From Isosphaeraceae bacterium (GTDB lineage Bacteria; Planctomycetota; Planctomycetia; Isosphaerales; Isosphaeraceae): 64,000 bases of DNA. Below are positions 48,659 to 57,957 of the stretch, in pieces (the stretch's first letter is position 1; every line of letters starts with the position of its first letter). The stretch is from contig JAJPJC010000322.1 in NCBI GenBank assembly GCA_021324445.1, positions 32,612 to 96,611 of the forward strand. Direction: 5' to 3'. The translations under genes were made by a program, and so were the position numbers. The notes beneath the pieces were generated by a model. That model was not told the DNA's origin, did no database searches, and was given only the letters and a program-made list of their open reading frames with translations.

Positions 48659-51600
48659 TCAGGGTCTCGGGGTAGAAGTCTCGGCGTCGGAGGAAGCCCC
48701 GGGAGGACCGGCCTCCCAGGTGAAGACATTCCCCTCGTCGTCGGCCCCGACGAGCCGATGATCGGCGGGGCTGAACCGCAGGTGCGTCGGCACGCGCCTC
48801 TGGCCGGGCAGCGTCATCAATTCGCGGCCGGAGGCGTCCCAGACCTTGACGGAGCCATCCCGGCTCGCGGTGACGATCCGGGAGCCGTCGGCGTCGAAGA
48901 CGGCGGCGACGATCGGGCCGGTGTGCCCGACGAGCCGGGCGAGCTCGCGGCCGTCGGCCGGGTCGAAGATCCGCGCCTCCTGGCCGCTTTTCTCGGGATC
49001 CAGCGCGATCAGGCGGCGGCCGTCGGGGCTGAACGCCATCGGCCGGGTCGCGCCGGGGATCGTGGCCAGCCGCTCGCCGGTGGCCGCGTCGAAGACGTCC
49101 AGCGCCTCGGACGTCGGCTGACCCGGGTCGGGACCGGTCAGCACGAGCCGCCGACTGTCGGGGCCGAACAGCGGACGGGGCGGATTCGAGGCACCGCCGT
49201 CGGGAAGTTCCCGGTCCTCGCGGAGATTGATCGGGCGATCGCCGGCCATCTCCCAGAGGAAGGCGCCGCCACCCCGGGTCACGGCCGCCAGCCGGTTCCC
49301 GTCGGGGCTGATCGTCATGACGGCCGGGTGGGTCCCCCGCCGCTTCAGCTCCCGACGGACCTGCCCGCCGTCCACCGTCAGGATCCGGATCAGCGTGTCC
49401 TGGACGTCCCCCACGGCGAAGGCCACGAGGCGGCCGTCGGGGCTCAGCGCGACCGATCCCCCCCAGGCGTTCGTCTCATCGTCGGGGGAGAGAAGTCTCC
49501 GCCCGCCCACGATGTCCCAGACCTCCAGTGTCTTCCTGGCGCCGGCTTCCCGCGCCGCGCGGCAGAGGGCCATGCGTCGGCCGTCGTCGCCGAGCGAGGC
49601 CTGATAGATCGGCCTCGGTCGGGAGACGGCGTGGATGCCCGCGTCCAGCGCCAGGGCTGAGGCGTCCCAGAGCTTGATGCTCCGATCCTGGCCGATCGAG
49701 GCGATTCGCCGCCCGTCGCGGCGGAAGTCGAGCCCCCAGACGCCCTCGGTGTGCCCTCGGAGGGTCCGCACGACCTCGCCCGAGCTGGCCTCCCACAGCC
49801 GGATCGTCCCATCGAGGCTCGACGAGGCGACGTACGAACCATCCGGGCTGAACGCGACCCCCGTGACGAACCGCGTGTGCCCGCGGTAGACGACGCGCTC
49901 CCGCCCCGGCTCGACGCTCCAGACCCGGGCCGTCGCGTCGTAACCGGCCGAGGCCAGTAGCCGCCCGTCCGGGCTGAAGGCCAGCCCGCGCACCGGCCCG
50001 GAATGTCCGCGGAGCGTGCGGGATTCGGCCCCGCCGAGGTTCCAGAGCCGGATCGTGCGATCGGCCCCGGCCGAGGCCAGCAGCATCCCGTCGCGAGGGA
50101 AGGCGAGAACCAGGATCGGGCCGGTGTGCCCGGAGAGCGTCCTCCGCTCCTGGCCGGTCGCGGCGTCCCAGAGCTTGACCATGCGGTCCTCGCCCGCCGA
50201 CGCCAGGAACCGCCCGTCCGGGCTGAACGCCACGGCATTGACCCCGAGCACGTGCCCCCGCAAGGTCGAGAGAGGCCGCCCCGTCGCCGCGTCCCAGATC
50301 CGGACAGTCCGATCGCGCCCCGCCGTGGCCAGGCGGCGGCCGGTCGGATCGAATGCCAGGCCGTTGATCGCGTCATGGTGCCCGCGAAACGATGCCAGCT
50401 CGCGGCCGTCGGCCCCGTCCCGGATCGTCACGGCTCCGGGCTCGCCCAGGGCCCCGCCGGCGGTCGCCAGCCGGCGGCCGTCCCGACTGTAGGCGATCGC
50501 GGCGGGCTCGATTCCCAGGTCGAGCGAGGCGATCTCCGAGTGACAGAGACGCTTCAGGGCGAACCACTCCCACCGCCGGAGCGCGGGCGGGCAGGCGTCG
50601 AGCAACCGCTCGGCGCGGCGGATGTCGTTCGCCTGGATCTCGGGCGCCGCCAGGGCGATCGTCTGGTAATAGGCGTTCTGCCGAGTCTCGCGGAGGGCGC
50701 CCTGCTCGCTCCGGAGCGCCGTCTTGTACTTCTCGAGGGCCTTGTCCGTGCGCGCCTTCTCCTCGGCGACCGCCAGGTATCCGAAGACCAGCCCGGCGAC
50801 CGTCGTGACGGCGGCCAGCGTGCTCACGACGACGAGGGCCGCCGCCGAGGGCCGCCGCCGGGCCCATTTCATCAGCCGCTCGAGCGAGCCGATCCGACGT
50901 GCCCGGATCGGCTCGCCGGCCAGCCATCGCTCGAGGTCCTCGGCCATCGCCTCGGCCGAGCCATACCGTCGTTCCGGTTCCTTGGACAGGCATTTCAGGC
51001 AGATCGTCTCGAGGTCACGATCGACCCGGGGATTGAGCGCCCGGGGCCGCACCGGCTCCTTCTGCACGACCTGGATCAGCGTGTCGAACGGCGTGTCGGC
51101 CCGGAACGGTGAACGCCCCGTCAACAGCTCGTAGAGGATCGCCCCCAGGCTGAAGAGATCAATCGCCGTGCTGAGGGCGGCTTTCCCCGAGGCTTGCTCG
51201 GGCGCCATGTAGCTGGGCGTCCCGACGATCGCCGTGGAGGACGGCAAATCGCCCTCGCCCACCAGCCGCTTGGCCAGGCCGAAGTCGGTGACGTGCGGCC
51301 GGCCCGATCCGTCGAGCAGGATATTCGCCGGCTTGAGGTCCCGGTGGAGGATGCCGCGCTGATGGGCATAATGCACCGCACGGGCGACCGTCGCCATCAG
51401 CTCGACCGCCCCCCTCGGGTCTTCGACGAACCGCTCGATCTGATTGGCGAGGCTGCCTCCCTCGATCAGCCTCATGGTGTAGTAGTGCTGCCGGTCGTGC
51501 TCGCCGACTTCATACAGCGGCACGATCTGCGGATGATCGAGCCGGGCGGCGTTCTCGGCCTCGACGCGGAACCGCTCGACGTCGGCCGGCGTGGCGAGGT

Positions 51601-51994
51601 GCCCGGCCAGGATCATCTTGAGGGCCTCGATCCGCTCCAGCCGCGTATTCCGCGCCTTGAAGACGATCCCCATGCCCCCGCGGGCGATCTCCTCGATCAG
51701 CTCGTAATCCCCGAACCGTCCCGAGGGCCACCGTCCCGTGACGGTCGGCCCTGAGGAGGCGGAACTCTGGTCGCACGTCGTCTCGGGGCCATCCTCCCGG
51801 AACGGCGAGAGCATCCGGTCGAATCGCTCCTGATCGTGGAAGAACTCCACCAGCTCGGCGGCGAGCTCGGGGTGCGCCGCGAGGATCGTCGCGCGGTCGG
51901 GGTCCTCGCCCGCCTCGATGGCCTGGAGATAAGCGGCGATCACCTCGGCGAGGCAGCCGTCCCGAGACAGGGATTGGCCGGGTTTCGTGGTCAT
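48659..51994 (-). CDS. Membrane Ser/Thr protein kinase with C-terminal WD40 propeller
   Basis: An 1111-residue receptor-like kinase. A helical N-terminal region (1-90) precedes the kinase domain (about 95-345): glycine loop ARGGMG, Lys126 in EALKMI, HRDLKPAN at 207, DFG at 227-229 and APE at 244, so it should be active. A single membrane helix spans about 364-388. The C-terminal part (about 485-1090) holds at least twelve WD40 repeats, with motifs such as GHHDAINGLAFDPTGRRLAT and LWDAATGQERRTLSGHTGPI, probably two propellers in the periplasm. This Hanks-kinase/WD40 design is common in planctomycetes. Its ATG overlaps the sigma-factor stop (ATGA at 51991-51994), so the two are coupled; this matches the kinase-linked (STK) ECF groups described in the phylum. 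Confidence 0.94.
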   Translation of the reverse strand: MTTKPGQSLSRDGCLAEVIAAYLQAIEAGEDPDRATILAAHPELAAELVEFFHDQERFDRMLSPFREDGPETTCDQSSASSGPTVTGRWPSGRFGDYELIEEIARGGMGIVFKARNTRLERIEALKMILAGHLATPADVERFRVEAENAARLDHPQIVPLYEVGEHDRQHYYTMRLIEGGSLANQIERFVEDPRGAVELMATVARAVHYAHQRGILHRDLKPANILLDGSGRPHVTDFGLAKRLVGEGDLPSSTAIVGTPSYMAPEQASGKAALSTAIDLFSLGAILYELLTGRSPFRADTPFDTLIQVVQKEPVRPRALNPRVDRDLETICLKCLSKEPERRYGSAEAMAEDLERWLAGEPIRARRIGSLERLMKWARRRPSAAALVVVSTLAAVTTVAGLVFGYLAVAEEKARTDKALEKYKTALRSEQGALRETRQNAYYQTIALAAPEIQANDIRRAERLLDACPPALRRWEWFALKRLCHSEIASLDLGIEPAAIAYSRDGRRLATAGGALGEPGAVTIRDGADGRELASFRGHHDAINGLAFDPTGRRLATAGRDRTVRIWDAATGRPLSTLRGHVLGVNAVAFSPDGRFLASAGEDRMVKLWDAATGQERRTLSGHTGPILVLAFPRDGMLLASAGADRTIRLWNLGGAESRTLRGHSGPVRGLAFSPDGRLLASAGYDATARVWSVEPGRERVVYRGHTRFVTGVAFSPDGSYVASSSLDGTIRLWEASSGEVVRTLRGHTEGVWGLDFRRDGRRIASIGQDRSIKLWDASALALDAGIHAVSRPRPIYQASLGDDGRRMALCRAAREAGARKTLEVWDIVGGRRLLSPDDETNAWGGSVALSPDGRLVAFAVGDVQDTLIRILTVDGGQVRRELKRRGTHPAVMTISPDGNRLAAVTRGGGAFLWEMAGDRPINLREDRELPDGGASNPPRPLFGPDSRRLVLTGPDPGQPTSEALDVFDAATGERLATIPGATRPMAFSPDGRRLIALDPEKSGQEARIFDPADGRELARLVGHTGPIVAAVFDADGSRIVTASRDGSVKVWDASGRELMTLPGQRRVPTHLRFSPADHRLVGADDEGNVFTWEAGPPGASSDAETSTPRP

Positions 51995-52569
51995 CGGTCC
52001 TCACCCCCCGGTCCCAGGTGTTCCCGGAGCTGCCGCAGCCCGCGCTGGAGCAGCGAGGCGACGGCCGTCGGCGTCCGATCGAGATGCTTGCCGATCTCGG
52101 CCAGCGACCAGCCCTGGCAGTGCTTGAGCAACAGGGCCTCGCGCTGGGCCTCGGGCAATGCGGCCAGGGCCTTGACCAGCAGGAGGGCCTGCTCGTTGCG
52201 TTCGGCCCGCTGGCTGGGCGAGGACTGCTCGGCGGCCAGCCAGGCCTCGAGCCGAGCCGACGATTCCTCGATCGACCGCTCGAGCGAGCGTTCCAGCGCC
52301 AGGTCGCGGCGGCCGCGGCCGTGGTCGCGGACGGCGCTGGCCAGCGTCCGGGCGAGGATCCGCCGCAGCCAGGCGTTCAGCTCGGCCGGACTGTTCCCAC
52401 GGAACTGGTCGATGGCCTGATGGGCCTTGAGCAGGGTCTGCTGCACCAGGTCGGACGGGTCGAGCTTGCCCCGCAGCGACCGCCCGAGCTGGAGCCGGGC
52501 CAGGACACGCAAGTAGTCCCGGTGGCGCTCCAGCTCGGCCGCGTGGTGATTCGGTCCTCGGTCGCTCAT
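51991..52569 (-). CDS. ECF RNA polymerase sigma factor (kinase-linked type)
   Basis: A 192-residue sigma factor with regions 2 and 4 only. Region 2: LQLGRSLRGKLDPSDLVQQT, LLKAHQAIDQFRGNSPAELN and AWLRRILARTLASAVRDHGR, the typical pattern of planctomycete ECF proteins. Region 4: LPEAQREALLLKHCQGWSLA then EIGKHLDRTPTAVASLLQRG, the -35-binding HTH. The ATG at 52569 has GAGAGGGG upstream; an in-frame ATG ten codons earlier is less likely. No anti-sigma factor lies nearby. Instead the next gene encodes a membrane kinase, suggesting control by phosphorylation rather than by a classical anti-sigma factor. Targets unknown. Confidence 0.93.
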   Translation of the reverse strand: MSDRGPNHHAAELERHRDYLRVLARLQLGRSLRGKLDPSDLVQQTLLKAHQAIDQFRGNSPAELNAWLRRILARTLASAVRDHGRGRRDLALERSLERSIEESSARLEAWLAAEQSSPSQRAERNEQALLLVKALAALPEAQREALLLKHCQGWSLAEIGKHLDRTPTAVASLLQRGLRQLREHLGPGGEDR

Positions 52570-53164
52570 CGTCGGTCCCCTCTCGAATAGAGACGCCATC
52601 CGGGCGGAAACTCATCGCGGGATCTCCCGGAAGGCCGGGAATTCCGCCTCGTGCGGCAGAGATGTCCCGGGACACGGCTCCCGCGGAGCCCCTTCTCCGC
52701 CCGGAGAATCCCGAGTTCCAGGCACGCCATGCTCACGCACCGGCGGACTTGGATCGCGTCTGCGGCCCCGCGATGGGAATGCCATCCACTCATGGCTTCC
52801 CGCGGGAGTTGTGCGACCCCGAGAATCACCTCTCTTCTGTCTCGTGCGTCCGTCCGACGACACCGAAGTCGATCGATCCGACGTCGCTTCGGGCGATCCG
52901 ACCGGAGCGCGCAGTCAGCCGTGTGATGGGACGGCAAACTACGAATGCGAACACCCGGCCGGCATCGGACACGAGAGACCGGCGCGGCGGTCGGCTCTTC
53001 GCGCGGCGGGAGGGCCGGACCGGAGGGCATGGTCCCCTCCGGTGGCTGCGGCGGGGTGGCCGGGGCCGCCATCTCCCGGCCGCGACGGACGAAGCCTCCT
53101 CATTCCATCGGCGTGGGCGACGAGGATGGCCGTCGTGAATCACACCGAAGCGAAGCCCCGCAGT
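52570..53164. other. 595 bp intergenic, no gene recognised
   Basis: Lies between the sigma-factor gene and the end of the RND gene and should contain the promoter of the sigma-kinase unit. All open frames give arginine- or proline-rich products without family content. I see no RNA gene, repeat or clear terminator. Confidence 0.5.
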
Positions 53165-56100
53165 TCATGGCTCCTCCGGGCGCCCCGGCCACGAGTTCGC
53201 GCGGGCGCGCACTCCGAAGTGGCGGTAGAGCACCGGGAGCCCTAACAGATTCAGCGCGGTCGATGTCACCAGTCCGCCGAGGATGACGAGTGCCATGGGG
53301 CCTTCGATCTCGCTGCCTGGCTGGCCCCAGCTCACCGCGATCGGGAGTAGCCCCAGGGCCGTCACCAGCGCGGTCATCGACACCGGTGCCAGACGCTCCC
53401 GCGCACCGCGGAAGATCAGGTCCGGACCCCAGGGCAGCCCCTCGACCTCGTGCAGATGCTGCCAGTGCGATACCATCATGATGCTGTTCCGTGTCGTGAT
53501 TCCGAACAGCGTCACGAACCCGACCATCGACCCGACGTCCAGGACGCCGCCCATCAGGTAGACCACCGCCACGCCGCCGACCAGGGCGAACGGCAGATTC
53601 ACCAGGATCAACAGGAGCCGGCGCAGCGAGCCGAAAGCCATCCAGAGGATCAGCAGGATGCCCGCCCCGGCGGCCGATCCCAGCAGCAGCAATTCCCGCT
53701 GCGCCGCCTGCTTGATCTCGTGGGCGCCGCTGAAGGTAACGGTGATCCCCGCCGGCAGGGCGAGATCCCGGACACGTCGCTCCGCCTCGGCCACGAAGGA
53801 CTCGATGTCCCGCCCCTGGACGTTACAGGTCACGAGCTGCTGGCGGAGCCCGCCCTCGTGTCGGACGAGGAAGCGGCCGTCGGAGAGGAACACATCGGCC
53901 ACCTGCTTGAGCTGGAGCCGACCGCCGGCCGCCGGTGCCGACTGTTCAGGTCCGGCCACCGACCGCGGGGTCGGGCTCCGGGGCGGAGAGTCCGACAGCG
54001 GGGAACCCGGGTTCGGCACGGAGATCCAGAGATCGGCCACCGCGTCCGGATTGTTCCGCACTCTGGGGTCGAGGATGACCACCACGTTGATGATCCGGTT
54101 CCGGTCGTAAGCCTGGGCGACCTCCGCCCCCTGGTAGGCGGCATGGACGGAGTCGAGGATCTCGGCGGATCGCAGGTTGTGCCGGGCCGCGTCCTCCGGG
54201 CGTACGCGGATCACCACTTCGGGCTGGCCGGTCTGCGGCTCGGGGCGGACGTTCTCGGCGCCGGGCACGCTGCCGATCGCCTCGGCGATGTCGCGAGCGG
54301 CCCGGTCCAGGTCCCCCAGGTCGTCGCCGTAGACCTTCACCACCACCGGTGCGATCGAGCCCGAGATCGTCTCCTGGATTCGCTCCGACAGGAATGAGAA
54401 AACCGCGAACGAGAACCCCGGGAACTTGTCGCGCAGGGTCGCCTTCAGCGCTTCCTCGACGGCCTCGAACTCCTCCCCCTCCAGGTCCTTCAGCCCCACC
54501 TCGATCTCGCTGTATTCGACCCCGAAGACGTCCTCGCCCAGCTCGGCCCGTCCGGCCTGCTGCGCGACGTGCGTGACCGCCGGAATCTTCTTCAGCTCCC
54601 GGGCCAGGGCACCGCCGGCGGCCATCGACTGCGGCAGTGAGGTACCCGGCAGGCCCTGCATGTGCAGCACGAAGTGGTTCTCGCGCATCTCCGGCAGCGA
54701 CTCGCCACCGAAGTGGCACAGCGCCCAGGCCGCGGCTCCGATGAGCAGCATGACCGATGTGACGACCAGGGCCAGCTCGCGATCGAGCCGGCGTACCAGC
54801 CGCTCGTAGACTCCTTGGAGTCCTCGGAGCAGCGGGGGCTCCTCGGCGCCGCCGGCCTGTGGTAACAGGATCAGCGCCAGGGCCGGCGTGACGGTCAGGG
54901 CCACCGCTAACGAGGCAAGCACCGCCAGGGCATAGGCAGAGCCCAGCGGGGAGAACAGCCGTCCCTGGAGCCCGCTGAGGAAGAAGACCGGCACGAACAC
55001 CAGGACCACGATGAACGTGGCGTAGACGACCGCGCTCCTGACCTCCAGCGACGCCGACAGCACGACCGCCGCCGCCGAGCGGGGATATCCCAGGCGGGCA
55101 TTCTCGCGGAGCCGGCGATCGATGTTCTCCACGTCGATGATGGCGTCGTCCACCACCTCGCCCACGGCGATGGCCAGGCCGCCGAGGGTCATCGTGTTGA
55201 GGCTCACGCCGCCCGCCCAGAGCACCACGATCGCCCCGAGCAAGGACAGCGGGATCGCCGTCAGCGAGATCAAGGCCGTGCGCAGGTTGAACAGGAAGAC
55301 GAACAGGACCACCGCGACCAGGACCGCGCCCAGGAGCAGCGCGTGGGTGACGTTGCCGACGGCGCGGCGGATGAAGTCCGCCTGGCGGAAGAGGGCGGGG
55401 TGGTAGACGATGCCCTGCCGCTCCCACAAGGGCCGCATCCGGCCCAGCTCGGCCTCGACGCGACGGGTCGTCTCCGGGGTATCGCCGCCGTATTGCTTGA
55501 AGACGCCGAGCGTCACGCCCGGCCGACCGTCGATGGCCGCGTCGCCGAACTTCGGCTCCGGGGCCTCGACCACGCGGGCCACGTCCCGGAGCCGCACCGG
55601 ATTCCCCCCCGACGTCGTCACCACGGCCGCGCCCAGCTCGGCGGCGGAGCGGACCTGGGCATCGACCCGCACGATCGAGCGCTGGTGATCGTTCTCCTGG
55701 AAGCCGGCGCCCCGGACGCCGGTCGCCTGCCGGGCGGTCTCGAGAATGTCGGTCAGGGTGAGGCCGTGAGCGATCAGGCGCTCCGGGTCGACCTGCACCT
55801 GGAACTCGCGGATGCCGCCGCCATAGAGCGTCACCTGGGCCACGCCGCGGATCGCCAGCAGCCGCGGCCTCAAGTTCCACTGCACCCAGTCGCGCAGCTC
55901 CAGCGGCGAGAGCTTCTCGGAGGTGAAGCCGATGACCAGGAGCCGGCCGGTTGAGGAGGTCAGCGGGCCGAGCCGGGGCGGCCTGACCCCGTCGGGGAGT
56001 TGCCCGGCCACCTCCGTCAGCCGCTCCGCGACGAGCTGGCGCGCCCGATAGATGTCGGTGCCGTCCTGAAAGATCAGCGTGCCGGTCGAAAGGCCCTGGA

Positions 56101-56359
56101 TCGATTGCGACCGGAGCACGTCCAGGCCGGGGATGCCGAGGAGGGCCTGCTCGATCGGCAGGGTGACCAGCGGCTCGACCTCGTCGGCGGCCAGCCCCGG
56201 CGCCTCGGTCTGCACGACCACTTGCGGCGGCACGAATTCGGGGAAAACATCGAGCTTCGCGTGCTCGACCGCGTAGCCGCCGAAGGCCAGCCAGAGCGCC
56301 GAGAGGACGACAACAACGGCCCGGTTGTGAATGGACCAGCGGACGATGGCTGGGAGCAT
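53165..56359 (-). CDS. Heavy-metal RND efflux pump inner-membrane subunit (CusA/CzcA family)
   Basis: A 1064-residue RND transporter of the heavy-metal efflux type. MLPAIVRWSIHNRAVVVVLS is the classical CzcA/CusA start with the first helix; APGLAADEVEPLVTLPIEQA and NLRPRLLAIRGVAQVTLYGG follow. AVGEVVDDAIIDVENIDRRL is the helix 4 region with the acidic relay residues. The C-terminal half repeats the topology (GSLRRLLLILVNLPFALVGG, FGITTRNSIMMVSHWQHLHE). It exports a divalent metal or Cu(I)/Ag(I) by proton antiport; DD in helix 4 favours the Czc-like over the Cus-like group, but the metal is unproven. The ATG is 85 bp after the membrane-fusion gene stop, on the same strand. Confidence 0.95.
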   Translation of the reverse strand: MLPAIVRWSIHNRAVVVVLSALWLAFGGYAVEHAKLDVFPEFVPPQVVVQTEAPGLAADEVEPLVTLPIEQALLGIPGLDVLRSQSIQGLSTGTLIFQDGTDIYRARQLVAERLTEVAGQLPDGVRPPRLGPLTSSTGRLLVIGFTSEKLSPLELRDWVQWNLRPRLLAIRGVAQVTLYGGGIREFQVQVDPERLIAHGLTLTDILETARQATGVRGAGFQENDHQRSIVRVDAQVRSAAELGAAVVTTSGGNPVRLRDVARVVEAPEPKFGDAAIDGRPGVTLGVFKQYGGDTPETTRRVEAELGRMRPLWERQGIVYHPALFRQADFIRRAVGNVTHALLLGAVLVAVVLFVFLFNLRTALISLTAIPLSLLGAIVVLWAGGVSLNTMTLGGLAIAVGEVVDDAIIDVENIDRRLRENARLGYPRSAAAVVLSASLEVRSAVVYATFIVVLVFVPVFFLSGLQGRLFSPLGSAYALAVLASLAVALTVTPALALILLPQAGGAEEPPLLRGLQGVYERLVRRLDRELALVVTSVMLLIGAAAWALCHFGGESLPEMRENHFVLHMQGLPGTSLPQSMAAGGALARELKKIPAVTHVAQQAGRAELGEDVFGVEYSEIEVGLKDLEGEEFEAVEEALKATLRDKFPGFSFAVFSFLSERIQETISGSIAPVVVKVYGDDLGDLDRAARDIAEAIGSVPGAENVRPEPQTGQPEVVIRVRPEDAARHNLRSAEILDSVHAAYQGAEVAQAYDRNRIINVVVILDPRVRNNPDAVADLWISVPNPGSPLSDSPPRSPTPRSVAGPEQSAPAAGGRLQLKQVADVFLSDGRFLVRHEGGLRQQLVTCNVQGRDIESFVAEAERRVRDLALPAGITVTFSGAHEIKQAAQRELLLLGSAAGAGILLILWMAFGSLRRLLLILVNLPFALVGGVAVVYLMGGVLDVGSMVGFVTLFGITTRNSIMMVSHWQHLHEVEGLPWGPDLIFRGARERLAPVSMTALVTALGLLPIAVSWGQPGSEIEGPMALVILGGLVTSTALNLLGLPVLYRHFGVRARANSWPGRPEEP

Positions 56360-56444
56360 GGCTGGGCTTGGGTTTCGTGGGTGAACACCGCCCGACCGGA
56401 ATCACCCGGGGAACCGGCTTCGGCGGGATCGATCCGAATCGCTT

Positions 56445-57833
56445 TCAATCGGCATCCACGTCGCTGCGGAACTCCTCGGAGAGGAGCACCTGGGCTCCGC
56501 GTTGGACGACGACTTCGCCGGGCTCCAGGCCCGAGGGCTCCGAAGTCTGGCGCGTGGCGAGGGCCCAGGAATCCCCCTCGCGGCCCAGCAGCCGCACCTG
56601 GCGGCGCTTGTAGGCGCCCGGCTTGACCCGGACGTACACCAGCGCCCGCCCCTGATGGAAGAGGACGGCACCGATGGGGACCGACACGGCCGGTCGCGAC
56701 CGAGCATGCGGCGGCGTCATGGATGCCTTGACCCGCAGTCCCGGGCGCCAGATCGTCCCGGGGCCGCCACCCTCCGTGGAGACCGAACCGGTTTTCCCGG
56801 CCGCCCCTTCGGGCCGTTCTGGCTCCGACTCGTACCAGTAGCCGATGAATTGCGACGTGGCATCCACCTGGGGCGCAGCACCGACGGGGATGGCCTCGAC
56901 CGTCGGGGGCGCGTCGGCGGGTGCAGTCGCGGGCACAATCCCGCCCAGGTTCGCCGGGCCGGCCGCGATCGCGTGGAGGCGCAACGGTCCGGTTGAGCCC
57001 GCCGCCAGCAGTTCGGGCGGGATCTCCATCCGCACCAGCATCCGGCGGAAATCGACGAGCTGCGCCACCAAGCCGCCCGCCTCGATCGACATCCCCGGCC
57101 GCGCCGCCAGCTCCGTGACCTCGCCCTCGCCCGGCGACACCAACGGCTGGCTGTAGGTGGCCGTTTGGCGGTGGCCCGGCCGATCGACCTCCTCCAGGGC
57201 CTTCCGCCAGAGCTCCACGGCCGCCGTGGCGATCGCCAGTTGGGTCTCCGCCTCGACCAGCAGGACCTTGGCGTCGTCGAGCTGCTGGCCGGGGACGATC
57301 TGCGACCGCGAGACACTCTCGATGCGATTGACCCGCTCGCGCTGGAGCGCGGTCACCTTCTCGGCGCCCTGCTTCTTCAACCGGGCGTGGTTGAGGTTGT
57401 CTTGCAGGGTGAGCCGTTCCTGGGCCCCGATGCGGATGTCGATCCAGCCCAGGGCCTGCCCCGAGCGGACCCAGCGGCCCGGCGCCGGCCAGGACGTGTC
57501 CGACGCTGCCCGCAGCGTGCCGGAGAAGGGCGATCGGACCTCGACCACGGCCCTCGGATTCGCGACGACTTGGCCGTAGACCGGGACCCGCTCGGTCCAC
57601 GAGACCGCCCGAGCAGGCGCCTCTTCCAACCCGTAGCGGTCGGCCGCTTCGATCCCCAGGTCCACGACCCCGTCCTTGGTCCGCCGTGGCGATTGCACCT
57701 GATCCTCTTCGCCCTCCCTCGCTCGCTCGGACCGCATCTGGCCGTTGACCCAGTAGGCTACGGAGAGCAGGCCGCCGATCAGGCCCAGAGCCATGACCCA
57801 CTTGAAGAGGACGAGAATCCGGCGAAAAACCAT
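56445..57833 (-). CDS. RND efflux membrane fusion protein (periplasmic adaptor)
   Basis: A 462-residue HlyD/CusB-type adaptor linking the RND pump to the outer-membrane channel. A membrane anchor (about residues 10-30, WVMALGLIGGLLSVAYWVNG) is followed by a barrel-sandwich domain with VPVYGQVVANPRAVVEVRSP and a helical hairpin of about 60 residues (DNLNHARLKKQGAEKVTALQ onward) that stacks against the channel. The beta-barrel and membrane-proximal domains follow, with RVKASMTPPHARSRPAVSVP and AVLFHQGRALVYVRVKPGAY. ATG 57833 is used; a TTG nine codons upstream is possible. It lies between the pump and channel genes, in the usual order C-B-A. Confidence 0.92.
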   Translation of the reverse strand: MVFRRILVLFKWVMALGLIGGLLSVAYWVNGQMRSERAREGEEDQVQSPRRTKDGVVDLGIEAADRYGLEEAPARAVSWTERVPVYGQVVANPRAVVEVRSPFSGTLRAASDTSWPAPGRWVRSGQALGWIDIRIGAQERLTLQDNLNHARLKKQGAEKVTALQRERVNRIESVSRSQIVPGQQLDDAKVLLVEAETQLAIATAAVELWRKALEEVDRPGHRQTATYSQPLVSPGEGEVTELAARPGMSIEAGGLVAQLVDFRRMLVRMEIPPELLAAGSTGPLRLHAIAAGPANLGGIVPATAPADAPPTVEAIPVGAAPQVDATSQFIGYWYESEPERPEGAAGKTGSVSTEGGGPGTIWRPGLRVKASMTPPHARSRPAVSVPIGAVLFHQGRALVYVRVKPGAYKRRQVRLLGREGDSWALATRQTSEPSGLEPGEVVVQRGAQVLLSEEFRSDVDAD

Positions 57834-57957
57834 GGAAAACGACCCCTGGACAAGCTGCAACCCGCCGACATCCCGAACCAGCGATTATACCCGGGGAAGA
57901 TGACAGGCCCATGACGCCGGGATGGCAATCGCGCCATCCCAGCCCGTGCCATCCCGG

